Shown: positions 1-13,679, numbered from the stretch's first letter. The stretch is 64,000 nucleotides of DNA from Rallus limicola (GCA_022605955.1 JAKCOZ010000001.1:79534520-79598519), one strand, 5' to 3'. The notes: generated by a model not told the origin, from the sequence alone. Made by a program: numbers and translations.

Positions 1-1032
1 GGGCTCTTGAGACCTTGTTCAAACTGAACCTCTAAGCATGATGATTGCCCATCAATAAGGAAGACACCATAGAGAACCACTGCCCGGTTCGTGACAGCCT
101 GATGGGATATTCATGACAGTGTAATAGGATTTTGGTGAAATGCGATATTTTATTCTCGTTACCGGAATGCAGCAGGGGCCCTTTAAGTCAAAAAAAATTG
201 ATTTTAGAATAGGGTTTGTTAGAACCTTTCAGTCCCACAATCGATGTAAATGGGCAAATATCATTCTCTTTAAATCCAGTTTCCTGAGGCACAGCTGTGC
301 TGGACGGTCATTGGATAAGCAGGGAGAACACCCCTGTGCACCATTAATGCGGAGAAAACCAGACAAACACTTCATGCACAGAAGGAACTCTGAGGGGAAG
401 GCTGAGAGAGCTGGGCGTGAGCGGGCCAAATTACACCCTCACCCCCAGTGTAATGCCATGGAAGTCTAGAGAAGAGAAGGCAGAAGCGAACCATGAGGCC
501 TGCCTGCTGATACATGAAGGGAGATCTTGCAAAGAAGAGAGAGAGAGACCAATTATTCTCACCAGCCAACAGGAGAAATGCAGAGAATATTTAGGTCAAG
601 CATTAGGAGAAACTTTCCAGTGGGTGAGGTATTAATCAGCTTAGACGAGGCGGACGTTGGAAAACCAGCCCTGCGCTTGTGGGCTGGGAAACAGAACGCA
701 TGTGTCTGGAAAAAGAGGGAATTGGGGATGTTGGGGTGGGCGTGAGGCTTAAGTCCCGTCCCAGGCACTGCGTCATAGCAGCCCAGTGGAGGGTTGTGAT
801 TTGCAGTGCCTGCAGGCAAATCTAAGCTAGCTATAGTCTAAATAGGTCCGCTACCAAATAGCAGGCATTCATCTCTAAGGACATGAGCAACATGAATGTT
901 GGTAGCTACTCAGTCATTGGCTTGCGAAGCTGCTAGCTCAGGTACACCTGCCCAGGCTTGGGGTTGTCTCTGCTGGAGGAATATGTGGGTCATCTGCATT
1001 GCTGGGAGAAGGCATTTATTTCTCTGCTCACC
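1..1032. other. Non-coding DNA, no gene recognised
   Basis: Open frames of 60-109 codons overlap one another on both strands and none resembles a known protein. I see no repeat family, splice-flanked exon or RNA gene here. The purine-rich part around 460-560 is only moderately skewed in composition. Confidence 0.65.
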
Positions 1033-1063
1033 AAAAAAAAAAAAAAAAAAACCAAAAAAAAAA
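1033..1063 (+). repeat. Interrupted poly(A) tract
   Basis: A run of 19 A residues, then CC, then 10 more A residues. The DNA upstream does not look like a retroposed mRNA, and I see no target-site duplication, so I call it a simple repeat rather than the tail of a processed pseudogene. Confidence 0.9.
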
Positions 1064-3095
1064 GATGGAAATTTGTAAAAATGCCAAAAAAATAATAGCC
1101 TGAGGAACATTTAAAGTGATTGAAACCCAGATTTCCATCTCTGGAAAAATCTAAGATTTCAAACTTAATGTCACCTGACCTGAGAAAGGACAGTGGGGAA
1201 AGTTATAATATTGGAAGCATTAATAAAGAGTCTAAAAATGTTTTGCTTCAACCTCGCTGAAGCCGCCTTTAACTTTCCCTTTGTGTTATATTCACATAAT
1301 GCAAAAGCAACTTTTTTCAGCCTTATCCAAATGAGATACTGTCACGAGAATTTTCCTCGAAGATTTCAACACAATTGATATTTTCCTGCAAAACATGCCG
1401 TTTCTGTTCAACTTGAATTTTCTCCCAGAAAATGTTCCTTTCAAAAATCTTGGGCCAACGCTAATTACCATTATGCAGCTGCTGTTGCTGCAGTAGATGC
1501 TATAAAACATAGCCAGTGAGAATGCTACTGTGTAGCCCACATCTCATGACACCAAAGGATGTAGCGAAAACACCCCGGAGCTGTGACCCAGATGGGCTGG
1601 GGTTATTGCATGTCCTCAGCTGACGCTTGTAGTGCAGCCCTATCTCTTGCTCTCACAAGGAGCCTGTACCTGTTTCCCTAGCTGGGATGCAAGGAGGGCG
1701 AGCCTCCAGCATCAAGGCATGCCTGAGGGATTCTAAGGTTTCCTTTGTGGGACCTGTGGGGACTTATTTCTGCGTTTCAAGTACCTCCCCAAAGTCAGCT
1801 TGCTCAGTGCTGAGGCTGCTTCTGGTTTCAGTCCTGTGTATAGAGCAAATAGCTCTTGGAAGAGTAGCCAGCGATGAAAATGAATAGCAACTCTTACTTC
1901 TAGCAGGAGCTCAGGCCAGGGAACCCGAGCTCTGTGACTGCAAGCCAGGCTGGTGACACAGTGTAGAGACATGCACGTGCACACCCCAAGGCTTCTTTTG
2001 TTGGGTTCGTGTGAACATTATTTATGAGGTAAATGCTCCCTGTCATGCACACACAGAGGGATTTTTCCCTCCATCTCAGCCCTCAGATGGTTGTGTCCCT
2101 GGATTTCTGTTACCAGTACAGAAGGAGCATCTCTTGCTGCTCAGTAACACACAGCACAACAAAATGAGTTCTTACCTTCTCTCCCCCTCCCTCACATGTA
2201 CAAGAGCGTAGACATTACACGGCTGCAATCCCTGTGAATGGGCCAACATGGATATCATTTAATAGGTGCACTTATGTGGAGCCTGATTTCTCCAGAGGAA
2301 TTGCAGTCACTGGGCGTCAAAATCAAAGGCTGGCCTTAATGCCAGCCGTTCAGCTGCAGGGCACGTGGGTCACTGGCTGGGAGCCTGATGAAAAAGTTCA
2401 GAGAGTGATTTGTTTGGGTGCGGGTGGGCAGGAAGACTACATCTTTTGAGGAGGTTCGACCCTGGCATCAAGGTCACTCACAAAGCCACTCAGCAGGTAA
2501 CATCGTGCCCTCATTAGTTTGTGCTAGGGTACAGTGGGGCGCCTGGTGTTTACAGCGCTGTGTCCCCAGAGCTGTCTGGGAGATGCACTGAAGTGCAGAG
2601 TGGAAGCAAACACAGGAGTGAGGGAGTCTCAGCTATGTCACAAGGCAGTTTTCACCTTTGCTGGCTTCTGCTTTCCCTGGGTGCCTGGGTGGTAAGAGTG
2701 GGACATTGCAAGGGGTGCAGAGATGGAAAAGGCCTAAGAGATCCACCCCGTCCCTCTCCCGGCAGATGCAGTGCTTTTAGTCGAGCATCGTGCTGTTAGG
2801 ATTTCCTGAGATGACATTAAGTGGATTCATGGTCACAGTTGAGCCTGACACCACAGCAAGCCTCAGCATGTTGTGGTGCCATTATTTGGTCTAATGAGGG
2901 GAATAAATACACCTAGAAGTAGGGAATCCTCTCTCATCCTGGGGATTTGCTTGAATGGATGTGAAACCTTATCAGCCCAGTTCCATGCAGGAGCTAGAGG
3001 GTGATTTTTAGTCCCTTCAGTGGATGGTGATACTTGAGCCCGGTCGCCTCCCAGTTGCCTCCATCCTTCATTACCTTCCCATCTCCTCCCACTGC
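1064..3095. other. Non-coding DNA, nothing recognised
   Basis: Short open frames occur on both strands, up to about 92 codons at 2521-2799, without recognisable domains. No interspersed repeat, palindrome or simple repeat of note was seen. Confidence 0.6.
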
Positions 3096-3099
3096 CCCC

Positions 3100-3775
3100 T
3101 CCCTGTATTGCCACCCACTCCCGTTATAGCTACTGCACCAGCACACCACCGCTGCAATAACAAACACCGCCTCGTTTCAGCATGATGAATGAAGAGTTTT
3201 AATGAAACTGGCCTAAGCCGCTCCTGGCAAGCTGCCTGGTTTTTGTTTGTTTTAAGCAGGGGTGATCCATCACCCTCCTGACTTCTCTCCATCGCAGCAT
3301 CCCCAATCAATGCACTGCGCCAGCCTGCCTCCTGTACCCCTCGCTAGCAACCCGGTCCCTGGCTCCTCGCGCTTACCTCATCTCACCGTCGCCCTGACCA
3401 GCTTCCAGGTTTGCGCCCGGTAATGGAGGTTTTGGTTGGGTGCCTCTCCGTGGTCAATAGCTGTGGCTGTGGGTTAGCAGGGTGCTCAGGGCCCTGCTGA
3501 TGTGGGTGTCATCTCTGTTTATCTCCAGTTGACAGTGCTCACGCACACATTGCACGCTAATAGTACGGTTGAATGTCTGGTAGGTATTAATTACCCTCGC
3601 AGCCTGCTCTTTCATTAGGGTCTCCTGTCTCTGCTGGGACAGGCTGTAAATCAAAGTATGACTCACAGCTTTGAGAATGGGCAAATATAAACAAGCACGC
3701 CCTGAAGAGAGGCATAAATAAAGCAGAGCTCCACCCAGCCTTTTTTGGGGAAAACAAAAAGGGAAGGGGGGAAAA
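3100..3775. promoter_or_regulatory. Candidate conserved non-coding element
   Basis: This block lacks recognisable repeats and keeps several CpGs in a moderately AT-rich setting. It contains a TTAATTA homeodomain-type core near 3587-3593 and the small perfect palindrome CAGGGCCCTG at 3487-3496. The palindrome lies inside a 7-bp stem (AGCAGGG at 3476-3482 with CCCTGCT at 3492-3498). These properties are typical of vertebrate enhancers that have escaped neutral decay. Conservation itself was not tested, so the call is inference from composition and motif content. Confidence 0.35.
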
Positions 3776-3799
3776 AGCGATGTTGAAAACAGGAAGGGC

Positions 3800-6700
3800 T
3801 TTAATCAGGTTAGTGGGTGCCAACCTCCAGCTCAGTACACTGGAGGCATTTGGGAAGGAGAGTGAGAGAGCTCCCTGCACACGCTGTCCCATCCCCTCGT
3901 GCAGTTTCTCATTATTGCAGGGCAGGGAGAAGGAACTGAGCTGTTCTTGTTGTTCTTTGAAGGACCTGAGCTGACGGGTGTGTATGTGCTAGTGGTGGAA
4001 GGAGGCAGGACAGAGGGTGGGAGCAAGCCGACTCAAACACAGAGCTCAACGTAACATCAGCTGTGGGACTCCTGGAAGAAAGAGCAAGAGAGCAGTGTCA
4101 ACGTAGCTTGCTTTTCTAACCTTTCTCCAGCTGTCCTTAGTACTGAAGTTTTTCAGAGCAGCTTGATGAGCAGTGCTGAATAAATGCCATTTTTAAGCAT
4201 TTCTCCAAATGTTTGGCAATTTTTCTTGAGAGAAAAACCTGCTGAAGTTTATTTCTGTCTGACAGTACCAGCAAGAAGTACCAGGGGAAAAGAGTTTGTT
4301 TTCTTTAAGGATGTGATGAAGCAAAATATAGGGTGCCTATAAGAGGCAAACAGGAGAGTCCCTGAGAGTTAATAGAATGTACCTGAAGAAACTTGTTAAC
4401 CAGAATTTTCAAAGGAAAATCTGGAAAAGCTTCTGGATAAAAGCATGTGTAGGTGTTTTCATCTAGAAAAGCTGTTCTACACGGACAGATTCTTGTGGCT
4501 TTCATAAGCACAAAGAAAAAGAAAATTTGGAGCACCGTTGCTATTAGTGTTAAGTCAGGTGTTTTGGGAATGGGGAGGTGACATGTGCTGTCCTTGCTGT
4601 TTATTACTCCTGATTTTTATTTTGTTGAAGGGGTTTCAGAGCTAAATCAAGACCTTGCAAATGCAGTGAAGGGATTTATATTTCTTCCCTGCCTTTGAAG
4701 CCAAATTGCTTTACAACCTTTCCTGGTACAGAGCATTCAGAATGCAGCTTTCTCTGTTTAAGGCTATATCCCAGTTTGTAGTTTGCTACAAAGTGGGATA
4801 GGAAGGGATACTGTTGGGCAGAAGCTCTGGAGAAGTCCTCTCTTTTAAAAATACCTCAATATCTCTGATGTTTCAGAACAGCAGATGAAAAATTTGTGTG
4901 AAACATTTGCCTGGACAGGCTGACTGTGAAGCACACCATTGCATAGATGTACCCATTCAGAGTCTGTGCAACGCTTCTGTCCCTGCTGCTTTACACCTTT
5001 CCAAGTTCCAGCCTCCAGTGAAGGAGGAAAACTTTTCTTCTTTTCTTATTTACCTATTATCTCATCCCATGATGGTAAAGCCTGCCAGGGGTGTTGTGGT
5101 AACCTTGCAAGCCCAACACAGACACCTGGATTTTCTTCTTTTGCCCTTTCAGTTTGGAAAACTTGGCTCCACCTTGTTAGATACATTCAAAATCCTGCAA
5201 GGTTGATCCAGGCTTGTTCTTTTAATCCCAGGGTTGTATCCCATGCAGCTTGTTAACTAAAGTGACCCCATTTTCTTGTTGGAGCCTGGCAGCAGATGGA
5301 CCCTTGTAGGGCAACCTGTGATGTCCCTTTTGTATTTGTGGGTGTTTCTTTTCACCTGTGCTCACTTGCTGTGAAAGTAACAGCTGGCCTTGGAGAGCAC
5401 CCTATGGTCCTGCATCCCACCACTGTTAGGCCTTTGAAATCAGAGTACCCCTCAAATTTGAATACCTCTCTTGCTGCCTCCTCTTTCTGAACCTTGGTCC
5501 TTTTTCCTTGAAAAATGGAGCTTAAAGTAAATGTACTAAGAGATCTCATTACCGGGAGTACAAGCAGGGATTCAGTTAGTCGACTGCTGTATTGCACAGG
5601 GACATAGAAAAAGCATATGGAGCCTGGGCTATCTAATCTAATCTCACTATGTCTATATAATCTGGGTAAATGGCTAATCTATCACAAGGAGATAATAATA
5701 ATTAAGGCTGCAACCAGGTTCCATTAGCAAAATTGATGTGCCCTGATTCCTATTGGGTTTGCTTGGAAAGCAAAAGGGATTTTTTTTTTCCATATAGCTC
5801 TAGGAAAATTAGTCAGAGTGGTTTTTTGAGTTACAAGGCGTTAACGAATTAACCCAGATTTGAAATTTTGGCTCCTACCTATCATTTGTTTTCTCATCTC
5901 CTAGCTAAACATAGCTTTATCACTGTCCTGTATTCCATTTTTTGCGTACGGTGAAAGCCTCTTGAGAATTCACTGCTGGATGTATTAGTGGAAAATAGGT
6001 TGTAAATCAGCAGAATCATTAACTCTTGTTTTATGTAAGAGCAGTGATTGCTCTGTACTCTGGAAAGAGGTGTTCTGCCACCTATTAGCCCCTCATAATC
6101 CAAAGAGAATATAAACAGTCATTTTTCAGGATGCCTAGCAAGGAGGTTTCTTTTACAGAGATACCTCTGAGTATTTGCTGTCCTGGTGGTGGTGGCAAAG
6201 TAGCCCAGGTTTTTTTAATCTATTTTGAAAATCTCTGGAGACTCGATGTGAGGAGATAGGAAGGTGGCAGGGTGCTTGTGACTGTCACTTGGAGAGGGTT
6301 TTTATGGTTTTGGTTTGCTTACGCAGATCACTACAGGAGAAAACAGCTTTGTGACTTGTTGATTCCCTCCTATCTCTGCAGTTGGTTTTAGGGCATAAGC
6401 TACAAACTGATGTAGCTGGGGGAAGAAGGTTCTTTAAACCAGCCCACGTTTTGAGGTGGTACTTCTAAGGAGTCCTGTGAGCATCCTCCATCAGGAGATC
6501 CAGGGATGTTTTTATTATGGCAGCCTTCTGTCTGTCTTCTTATGAACTATCCTCCAACACAACATTGGCATGGTGATGAAATGCTCTGACAACTCTCTTC
6601 TTTTGCACTGAACAGCCCATTTCCCTATCCTGCACACAGTTTTCCAGCAGGACAAGGAGGAGAGGCCATATGGTGCCAGGGTGAGCACCTCTTGCTGGGA

Positions 6701-9700
6701 TCTGCCCTAGGACAGGTTCTTCTTGTGGCTCTCCTGAAGCTACAGAGCAGATTGCTGGGATTGGAGCTGAATCTCACTGATTGCAGCAGATTTGATAGGA
6801 CCAGCTGTATCATCAAGCCTGGTCTCTTTAAACTGTGCAATATTTTTCATTTAGAAAGATCCACAGGAAAAAAAAGGAAGAAATTGAGCAACAAATCCAC
6901 AGATCCTTTTGCAGACCACAGAACACTCTTTAAAAGTCCACAGTGCCTCATAGGAAGGGCAGATTTTTTTTTTTAGGTGAGGTTTTTAGGGGTTTTTTTT
7001 CAATTTCTGTGCAAAACCGCAGTTATTAAGCTCCGCTCTGTAATGAAGAATTATTTGAGAGGTGTTGGACTGTCTGCAGGGGTAAATGGCAGAGCATTAC
7101 CTGCTGTTGGCTGGGGGGGGGGTGTGTGTGATAATGGTGAAATACCGGCAGATGAGGGTTTGACTTGAACAAACAGTGGCTTTTAGCTACACAGCTCTGG
7201 CCGGCCGAATGGTACATGTAGAAATTCCCTGTTGTCCAGGGCAAAATACAATATTTTATGTATGTCCATTTACTGAAGAGGATTTACAACCCAAAGGGAG
7301 TTTGAATACTTACCTTAGGACCATGGGTAGAAATGCTTGGCTGTGACTCTCCCCACCATCGTAGTGTTTGGTCATTGCCTCAGGAATAAGAAGGGTTTGT
7401 CTTCCTGTGAGCAATTAGCTGTCAGCTAGGTGTAGGGGACTGCACCCAAGGATGGACTGTGTCTGGTCCCTCCAGTTTGCCTGGTCTGACAGGATGCAAA
7501 GGCTCCATGTGAGACAGATAAGGGTACTGTGAAGAGAGAGTGATTTTGTGTTTGTGAAGAGTTAGGCAGAGTTGGTCATGTGTAGTATGGGCAGAATTCA
7601 GGCAGTGAGTTGGTGCTCTTCCTCTGTGCCTCCTGGCTCCTGCTGTCTTCCTTGACTTATTCAGAAAAGCAGCTGGTCTGAGCTGCTCTTCGGCACTCGG
7701 AAATATGCAGTACCCAAAGGGGATGGGGCTGCGCTGCATCAAGTTCTGTTGTTTTTCTAACTCCAACATTGCCATGTTGATGGAAGCCAGGAGCTGGAAG
7801 CAGAGGCTGGAGTCGGATGACGCATAGTCAGGAGCCATGTGAAAGCTCCTTCAAACCAGTAGATCTTTGTTTTGATTGGCAACCCGCCCAGGGCTCCCCC
7901 CACCAGCTCTGCTAATACCCCCTCCTGCTGCCCGGCCCAGGGCTCCATCTGCCCCATTGTGGCACCACCTCTGACCCCGTTCCTGGGTTTGCCGCACTGC
8001 TCTGCCCGCGTCTCCCACGTCTGTCCCACAGCTTCCCTGGGCTTTCAAGGGTTGGGCTTTCCTTTTCAGGGATACATGGAGATGACCCTTTCTCCGTGCA
8101 GATGGCTGCAGACTCCACGCCTGGGGCCCTAAGCCTCAGAGCCCTGGAAATAAATATTGAAGAGTATAGCAGAGCAGAAATCACTCCAATTACACTGAAG
8201 GCTTCAGTAGTTTGGATGCGCATCCGAGGAGCTATGGAGGGATTTCTTAGCTGCCTCCTTGCTTCTATCTTCCGTTCCCTCCTGTTTCCACCCTATCCCA
8301 TATGGTATCTGTCAGATACTATACTCCTACCCCCAGAACTCTTAATAAGGCGGAGATAAAAGTGTTCCTTTATTAATAATCGTGAAAAATGTTGTGTGTG
8401 GAGTTCAGAACCGGGAGAGTAAAAGAAAGACAGTAATTAGCTTGTTTCTGTATCTCTGCTCACTGAGGCATTTTGGATTCAGTGAGAAAATTCTTGACAG
8501 ATTTTCTTTTCTTTTTGTTCCCCCCCTCCACCTCCCTTTCCCTTCTTTTCTTTTGAAGTATCATGCAAAGTTCTTGGGTTTGGGTTTTCTTTTTTTTAAT
8601 GATAAATTCTATAATCCTTGTACATTTTTTTTTTCCTTTCCTCAGACTTGTCAAAGATATCAGCTCACAACATATCCCTTTGTTTGCCTGTTTTTCTAGG
8701 CAGTTCTACATTTTGGTCTCCCAGAAGGAAGTAAACATGCCAATTTTCCATTGACTAGCAATGTTTAAGAAGAAGGGGTGATTTCCTTAGAGGGGTCCAG
8801 ACAACCATTGTTCACCAACTTTGTTTGTCCCTTTGTGGGGAAAAAAGGAAAGGGATTTCAATATTCCTCGTTTGTTGTTTCTTATATCCCATCCTAACAC
8901 ATGCTGGAAGGACAAGGCAAATAGTTTTCAACTGGTGTTCTGCTCCACTTCTCACCAGAGGAGCCGTGCTCGCTCCCTCACCTGAATGCATGACATCTCC
9001 CTTCACGGAAAGGAATTCTCAAGTAGGACATACACAGATGAATTGCTAGCAACTAGCTCCAAGCCCTTGCTCCCACGCACCCTGGTTTTTGGCTCTTCTG
9101 AAATGCGCGATGGGGTTCCTTCCCAGTTGCTTGAGCTGCACATGAGGGTTCAGCATCCTTGGGTAAGGGTGGTGGAGCGGAGCCCTATGAAGACTGATGC
9201 AATCAGTGCTTCCTAACAAGTGAGGCATTGGAGGAGAGGACAGCGTGCTACATACCAAGCAGCAAAGCCTCCTCTACTTGTAGGGGAAATCTTTAGGACA
9301 TCAGCAGTCCTCCTCTTTCAGGAGCCCTTGAGCTCAGTTGTGCTGCCATAGCAGCCAGGGACCCTGGTAGTGACTGGGGACCCATCACTCTCTAGCACCG
9401 CAGGGGACGGGAGCGTGGAACAGCCCTTGTCGGAGGTGCTGGTGACCTGAGCAGAAGACAGAAAGGGGCTGATGAAAGGACTTCCCCAGAGGCATCTGCT
9501 GGATGTAGGACTAAGAAACAGGTCTTGACTCAAGGCCCAGGGGCCTTACAACTGCTGTAGCCTGTTTCTGAGTCACGGTACCTGTCTGCTGTAGAAATAG
9601 CAAGTGTTTGTTTTCTAAGTCTTACAGGCAGGAAGAAAATAAGTGGATAGGAAATATAAAAAGGGCACTAAATTGGTGTTTCTTGGCCCCATGTTTTCTT

Positions 9701-10125
9701 TTCCCATGGAATGGATCTAAGTGACAAGACAGAGATCAAGATGATGGGTAAAGGGGGGGAGCAAGACATCACTTTTGATGCCTACAGCAACTGACAATTC
9801 CTTCTTACTGTAGTTTGGAGTCTTTCTTCAGGAATTTCTTTTCCCACAGGGTACATTTTTTTTTGATTTGCATTAAGGAGCAAATCAAAGTTCAAAACCA
9901 GGATGGGATAGGTGTGATAGATCCTTCCCATTTTGGAAAACATTTTGCAGTAGGCACTGCTAGAACAAAACCAAGCAGGTACTTGGAGCCAGGAAATGGT
10001 ATTGTTGACCGCACTTTTCCCTGCAGAAACCAGGCAGCTCTGAAAGCATCCAGCCTGCATTGGGTGCCAACTCTCTCCATTCTAGAAAAGGGTCACCTGA
10101 GTGAATTTGGTTAATATCTGTCCAG
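3800..10125. other. Non-coding DNA with minor simple repeats
   Basis: No gene was recognised in this stretch of more than 6 kb. The longest frame, on the minus strand at 7422-7838 (138 codons), has no domain or motif I know. A G10 run at 7113-7122 is followed by a short TG repeat. A T/C-rich tract lies at about 8500-8645. A perfect 12-bp palindrome, GGATGCGCATCC, lies at 8214-8225. The segment at about 8150-8200 faintly resembles old amniote repeat sequence, but not enough to classify. Confidence 0.6.
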
Positions 10126-10129
10126 TAAC

Positions 10130-10480
10130 CCAAAATGCTAGATCTTAAAAAAAAAAAAATGCTGCTTCTTTATTTCAGGTTGTAGTGCATTAATTAAAAG
10201 CTCCTATGAGACAACAAGGATGAGTGGGATGCAATAAAGACGCTAAGAAAGAATAAGAACATTATTATAACGAAAGCAGATTAATGGGGCTTCACATAGT
10301 GGAGCTAATGGATGTTTTTGAACTTAGAAAGGAAGCGATGAGACAATTGAGTAATGAATTTTGCCATCAAAAAATCACAGCTGAGCCAACATCACCATAT
10401 AAAAAGGGAACTGATTTATTGATTATAATGGAAAAGACTAATAGATGGATTTAGTGAAGACGCAACACGGTTTTTTTTCC
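10130..10480. promoter_or_regulatory. Candidate conserved non-coding element
   Basis: An AT-rich, repeat-free block begins with an A13 run at about 10147-10159. The palindromic homeodomain core TTAATTAA follows at 10190-10197. Several further ATTAAT/TAATGG/TTATTGATTA-type motifs lie in the next 250 bp, and isolated CpGs persist. The clustering of homeodomain-like sites suggests an enhancer. This is inference; no cross-species comparison was possible. Confidence 0.4.
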
Positions 10481-10489
10481 CCTTCTCTA

Positions 10490-13105
10490 CAGGAATGCCC
10501 TTAAAAGGCCACTCATTCATATATCCCTCCCCAAACTGGAGGAGTAGTAATTACATCCTTTGTTTATACAGTTCTTGAATGCACACAGCATTAGCACCAA
10601 GCGTGGGGCATATGACTGGAAGGCTTAAATAAAAACCGGAGGCAACAGGGAAGACAGAGACTGCCAGAGCAGCGTATGTGTTTCTGTGAGAGCCTCCGTG
10701 CAAAGGAGAGAAGTCTGGAGACTTGTGAGGGCAGCTTTGCAGCCTGTTAATGCTATGGTATATGGATCTATCCCATGATTTCAGTGCTGGAACCTCAGCT
10801 GAAAAATTGCATGTGGGACTGGCCATGGTGTCTCAAAAGAGAGGGAGCTGAGAGCTGGGCAACAGGAATAATGATGTGCCTTAAGAGGATTCTCATGCAG
10901 AGAGAAAGTTCTTTGAAAGTTTGGGACTAAAAGCTTGTATGTTGCTAAAAAGAGGAGATATGTAAAAGCATGTTCATCAGTGAGCTTCAGTTTTCAGAGG
11001 AGAGAAGATGATGTTTGATGACACTACAAGATGAAAAAAGGGGAGTAGTTTTTCCTCGCAGCAGGCAGGTTTGCTGTAGAAATCATCAGCAATAGTTAGC
11101 TTTCAGCAGGGCTCAAAAATAAGAGTAAAAAAGATCCAGTGTTCTTTGAGAGTATCCAGAGTTGTCTTAATCAAGGAGAATACCATCTGGGAAGGAGAGC
11201 CAGCTATGTGCAGTCAGTAGGGTATTAAGGCTTCTCTAGGTCTCAGAAGCCAGGATGACCTGATGCAGAGGGACAAGCTGTTCCACATCTATCAGCGTGG
11301 TGTACCTGTACCTTCCTTGGAGTATCTGGTACCAACTGCTGTCCTGGAGAGGATAGGGGAATGGATGAATGTTGTGGCAAATACACTCTGGCACTTGCTG
11401 TACTGCTCAGTGGGGCCTCTTCTCAGGCCTCCTCAGCAGTGAGCCAAGCAGTGGGTGTGCACACATGTGCTGAGACATAAGCTTGGGTTATGGCCATGGC
11501 TTAACGTTTCACCTGTGACGAGACCCAGCTCTCAGCTGCACTGGAGTGCAACCTACTGCACCCTGCTGCATTCTGCACACAGCCTTTCAGGGACTAATTA
11601 TCATCTCATCCTGAAATCACTTCAACTACCGGAGGGAGGGAGATGACATCTGCTTAACATCTGCACAGCGGCAGGCTGCCTGTGAGCTCAAGACATGCGA
11701 CACAGATGAAAACATCCCGTTGAAAGAGCAAGGAGTGATAACCATGGCTGGCCATTACTGCAGGGCAAGCTTTCCTCTTGGGCACTGAGGTGTCTACCAG
11801 CATGGTGTCCTCTGATACGTTTCCTAGTAGTGCAGACCCAGTTTTGTGCTTTGGGAGACATTGCACACCCTGCTGCTGTACCTTGCCATCAGGAAGGTCT
11901 CCTCAGGTTTGGTCCACATTTGCTTTTTTCCCCTATGTTGCATTCGTATTGATATCCTGTCTCCTATTCGCAACCACAACAGGCATATTTGACCCTTTCA
12001 TTCTTTGACCGCTCTAATTATCTGACTGTTTTGTTGCTCTGCTCTGCTCTTGTTCATCCTTGTCAATATATTTTGCATAATGAGGCGCTCAGGAGTGAAG
12101 ATAGTGTCCTGCATGTGCTCATGTGAGAACTCCATACAGAGAAAAGTGATTTCTTCCCTGCTCCCAGCAGCTGCAAATACACACACCAAAAAAAAAGGCT
12201 GAAGGAAGGTTACAGGGTAATTAAAGTCTGTCTTTGGATGCAAGGTGGGAAGGCAAAGAGGGCTGTGATGGCATCTGATCTTGGTAGAGATTTTCAAGTC
12301 CTGCTCTTATTAACTGAGGTGTGGTTTTAGGCCATTAGGGCCATGTAACGCCTACTCTCCACTCCAGGGGTGGCAAAACACGCCAGTCCTCTATCCTGAA
12401 TCTCCAAAGGTTTGAAGGTTTTGTGGACTGCAGCCACTTCAGACAAATAGTGCTTTAATATTGAACCTTGTCCAACACAACTGAGCCCAACTTTTGTGAA
12501 ACGGTGAGAGAGAGCTTCTCTCTGAGCAGAGACAAGTCAAGCCCCAGCTACAGTTTGGTATCTTGACAGCATAAGTCCAGGGGACTGGAGAGGTAGGGAA
12601 TACCATTGTCTTTTTCGGAACAGCATATAGCAGACTCATATTGATGACAACCACACAGACCCATCCATGGACACATCCAAGTACCCCTGCTCTCTCTTCT
12701 GTTCTTAGTATTTTCATCCAGGGTGCTTGATTTTGCTGCAGTTATCCTTCCACCACAGTCAGTCATGAAAAACCCATTGGTTTGAATGGGCGTGATTAGG
12801 CAGAGGTCGTCTCGCTGGAAAATCCCAGCTGTGGTTCTCTAACTGTGAGCTTACTGTCTGCAAGCTAGGCATCAGGCTTGGTCTTTCCAGCAGGGACTGA
12901 GGTAGAGCGTGAGGCATGTTAATTGGGGGACACATTACTGGCTTCCACTTTGGTAAAGCAAGTGCTGTTGCTGCCAGTGCTGTATCAGTTGTGGGATCAA
13001 GCCTGGATCTGGCAGAGGTTGTTGGGAGCACTGCTCTGGAGTTAAACCAGGTCTCTTCCTGCTGTGGATGAGAATGGAGAGTGGTAGTACCAAAATCCAT
13101 CACTA
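10490..13105. other. Non-coding DNA, nothing recognised
   Basis: Frames of up to 117 codons (12759-13112, minus) lack recognisable similarity. No repeat family, RNA gene or clear regulatory motif cluster was identified. Confidence 0.6.
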
Positions 13106-13109
13106 GCTG

Positions 13110-13182
13110 CAATTCTGGTGTAGCTCTGCTGATTGTAATTGGAGTAACTCAGCGTTTACAGTGCTGCAACTGAGAAGAGAAT
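13110..13182 (+). repeat. Possible ancient amniote interspersed repeat fragment
   Basis: The stretch reads like an old repeat seen across reptile and bird genomes, with the order '...GGAGTAACTC..TTTACA..G..GCAACTGAGA.GAGAATTTGGC'. I recognise the pattern but cannot assign a family name with confidence. The copy is heavily decayed and ends without a visible tail or target-site duplication. Confidence 0.35.
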
Positions 13183-13646
13183 TTGGCAGGTTAATCTCCA
13201 GGGCTGTTGAGCTGGCACCTCTCACCAGAGCTGCGTTTAGTTAACATTTACAATGGAAGAGCAAACGAGGCATGATTCTCCAAGCCTTGAACCCCGTTGA
13301 GGGCTGATTGATCTTGAATGCTGGAAATCTGTTTCCCCCAAACACGAATAAGCCTGTATACGAATGCAAGCTGAATTTTTCTTCCTGCTCGTAAAGAATG
13401 CAACACAAGTCATATCTTATGACACAGGAATGATGTAAGGTCTCCCTCCAGCTGTTTCTGTATACGGCTCTCTGCCCATGCCCTGGGAGCGGTTCGAGTA
13501 TCTGGTGCAGTATCTAACCAGTGTGCCTGGACTGGAAGGTGCTGAAGGCTGGGGCTTTCACCACTGGTTGTCACAAGGTGGTTGCTGGCTGGGGTGAAAG
13601 TCAGGTCCCCACAGCCCCAGGCTGCAGAGGGAATGTCTTAGAGAAG

Positions 13647-13675
13647 CAGAAGGTGCAAAGCCTTTGCACCTTCTG
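13647..13675. repeat. Perfect 14+14 bp inverted repeat, 1-nt centre
   Basis: The left arm CAGAAGGTGCAAAG (13647-13660) is exactly complementary in reverse to the right arm CTTTGCACCTTCTG (13662-13675), with a single C between them. In RNA it would fold as a hairpin with roughly a 12-bp stem and a 5-nt loop. In DNA it could extrude a small cruciform. No transposon ends or other repeat features flank it. Confidence 0.95.
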
Positions 13676-13679
13676 ATGA

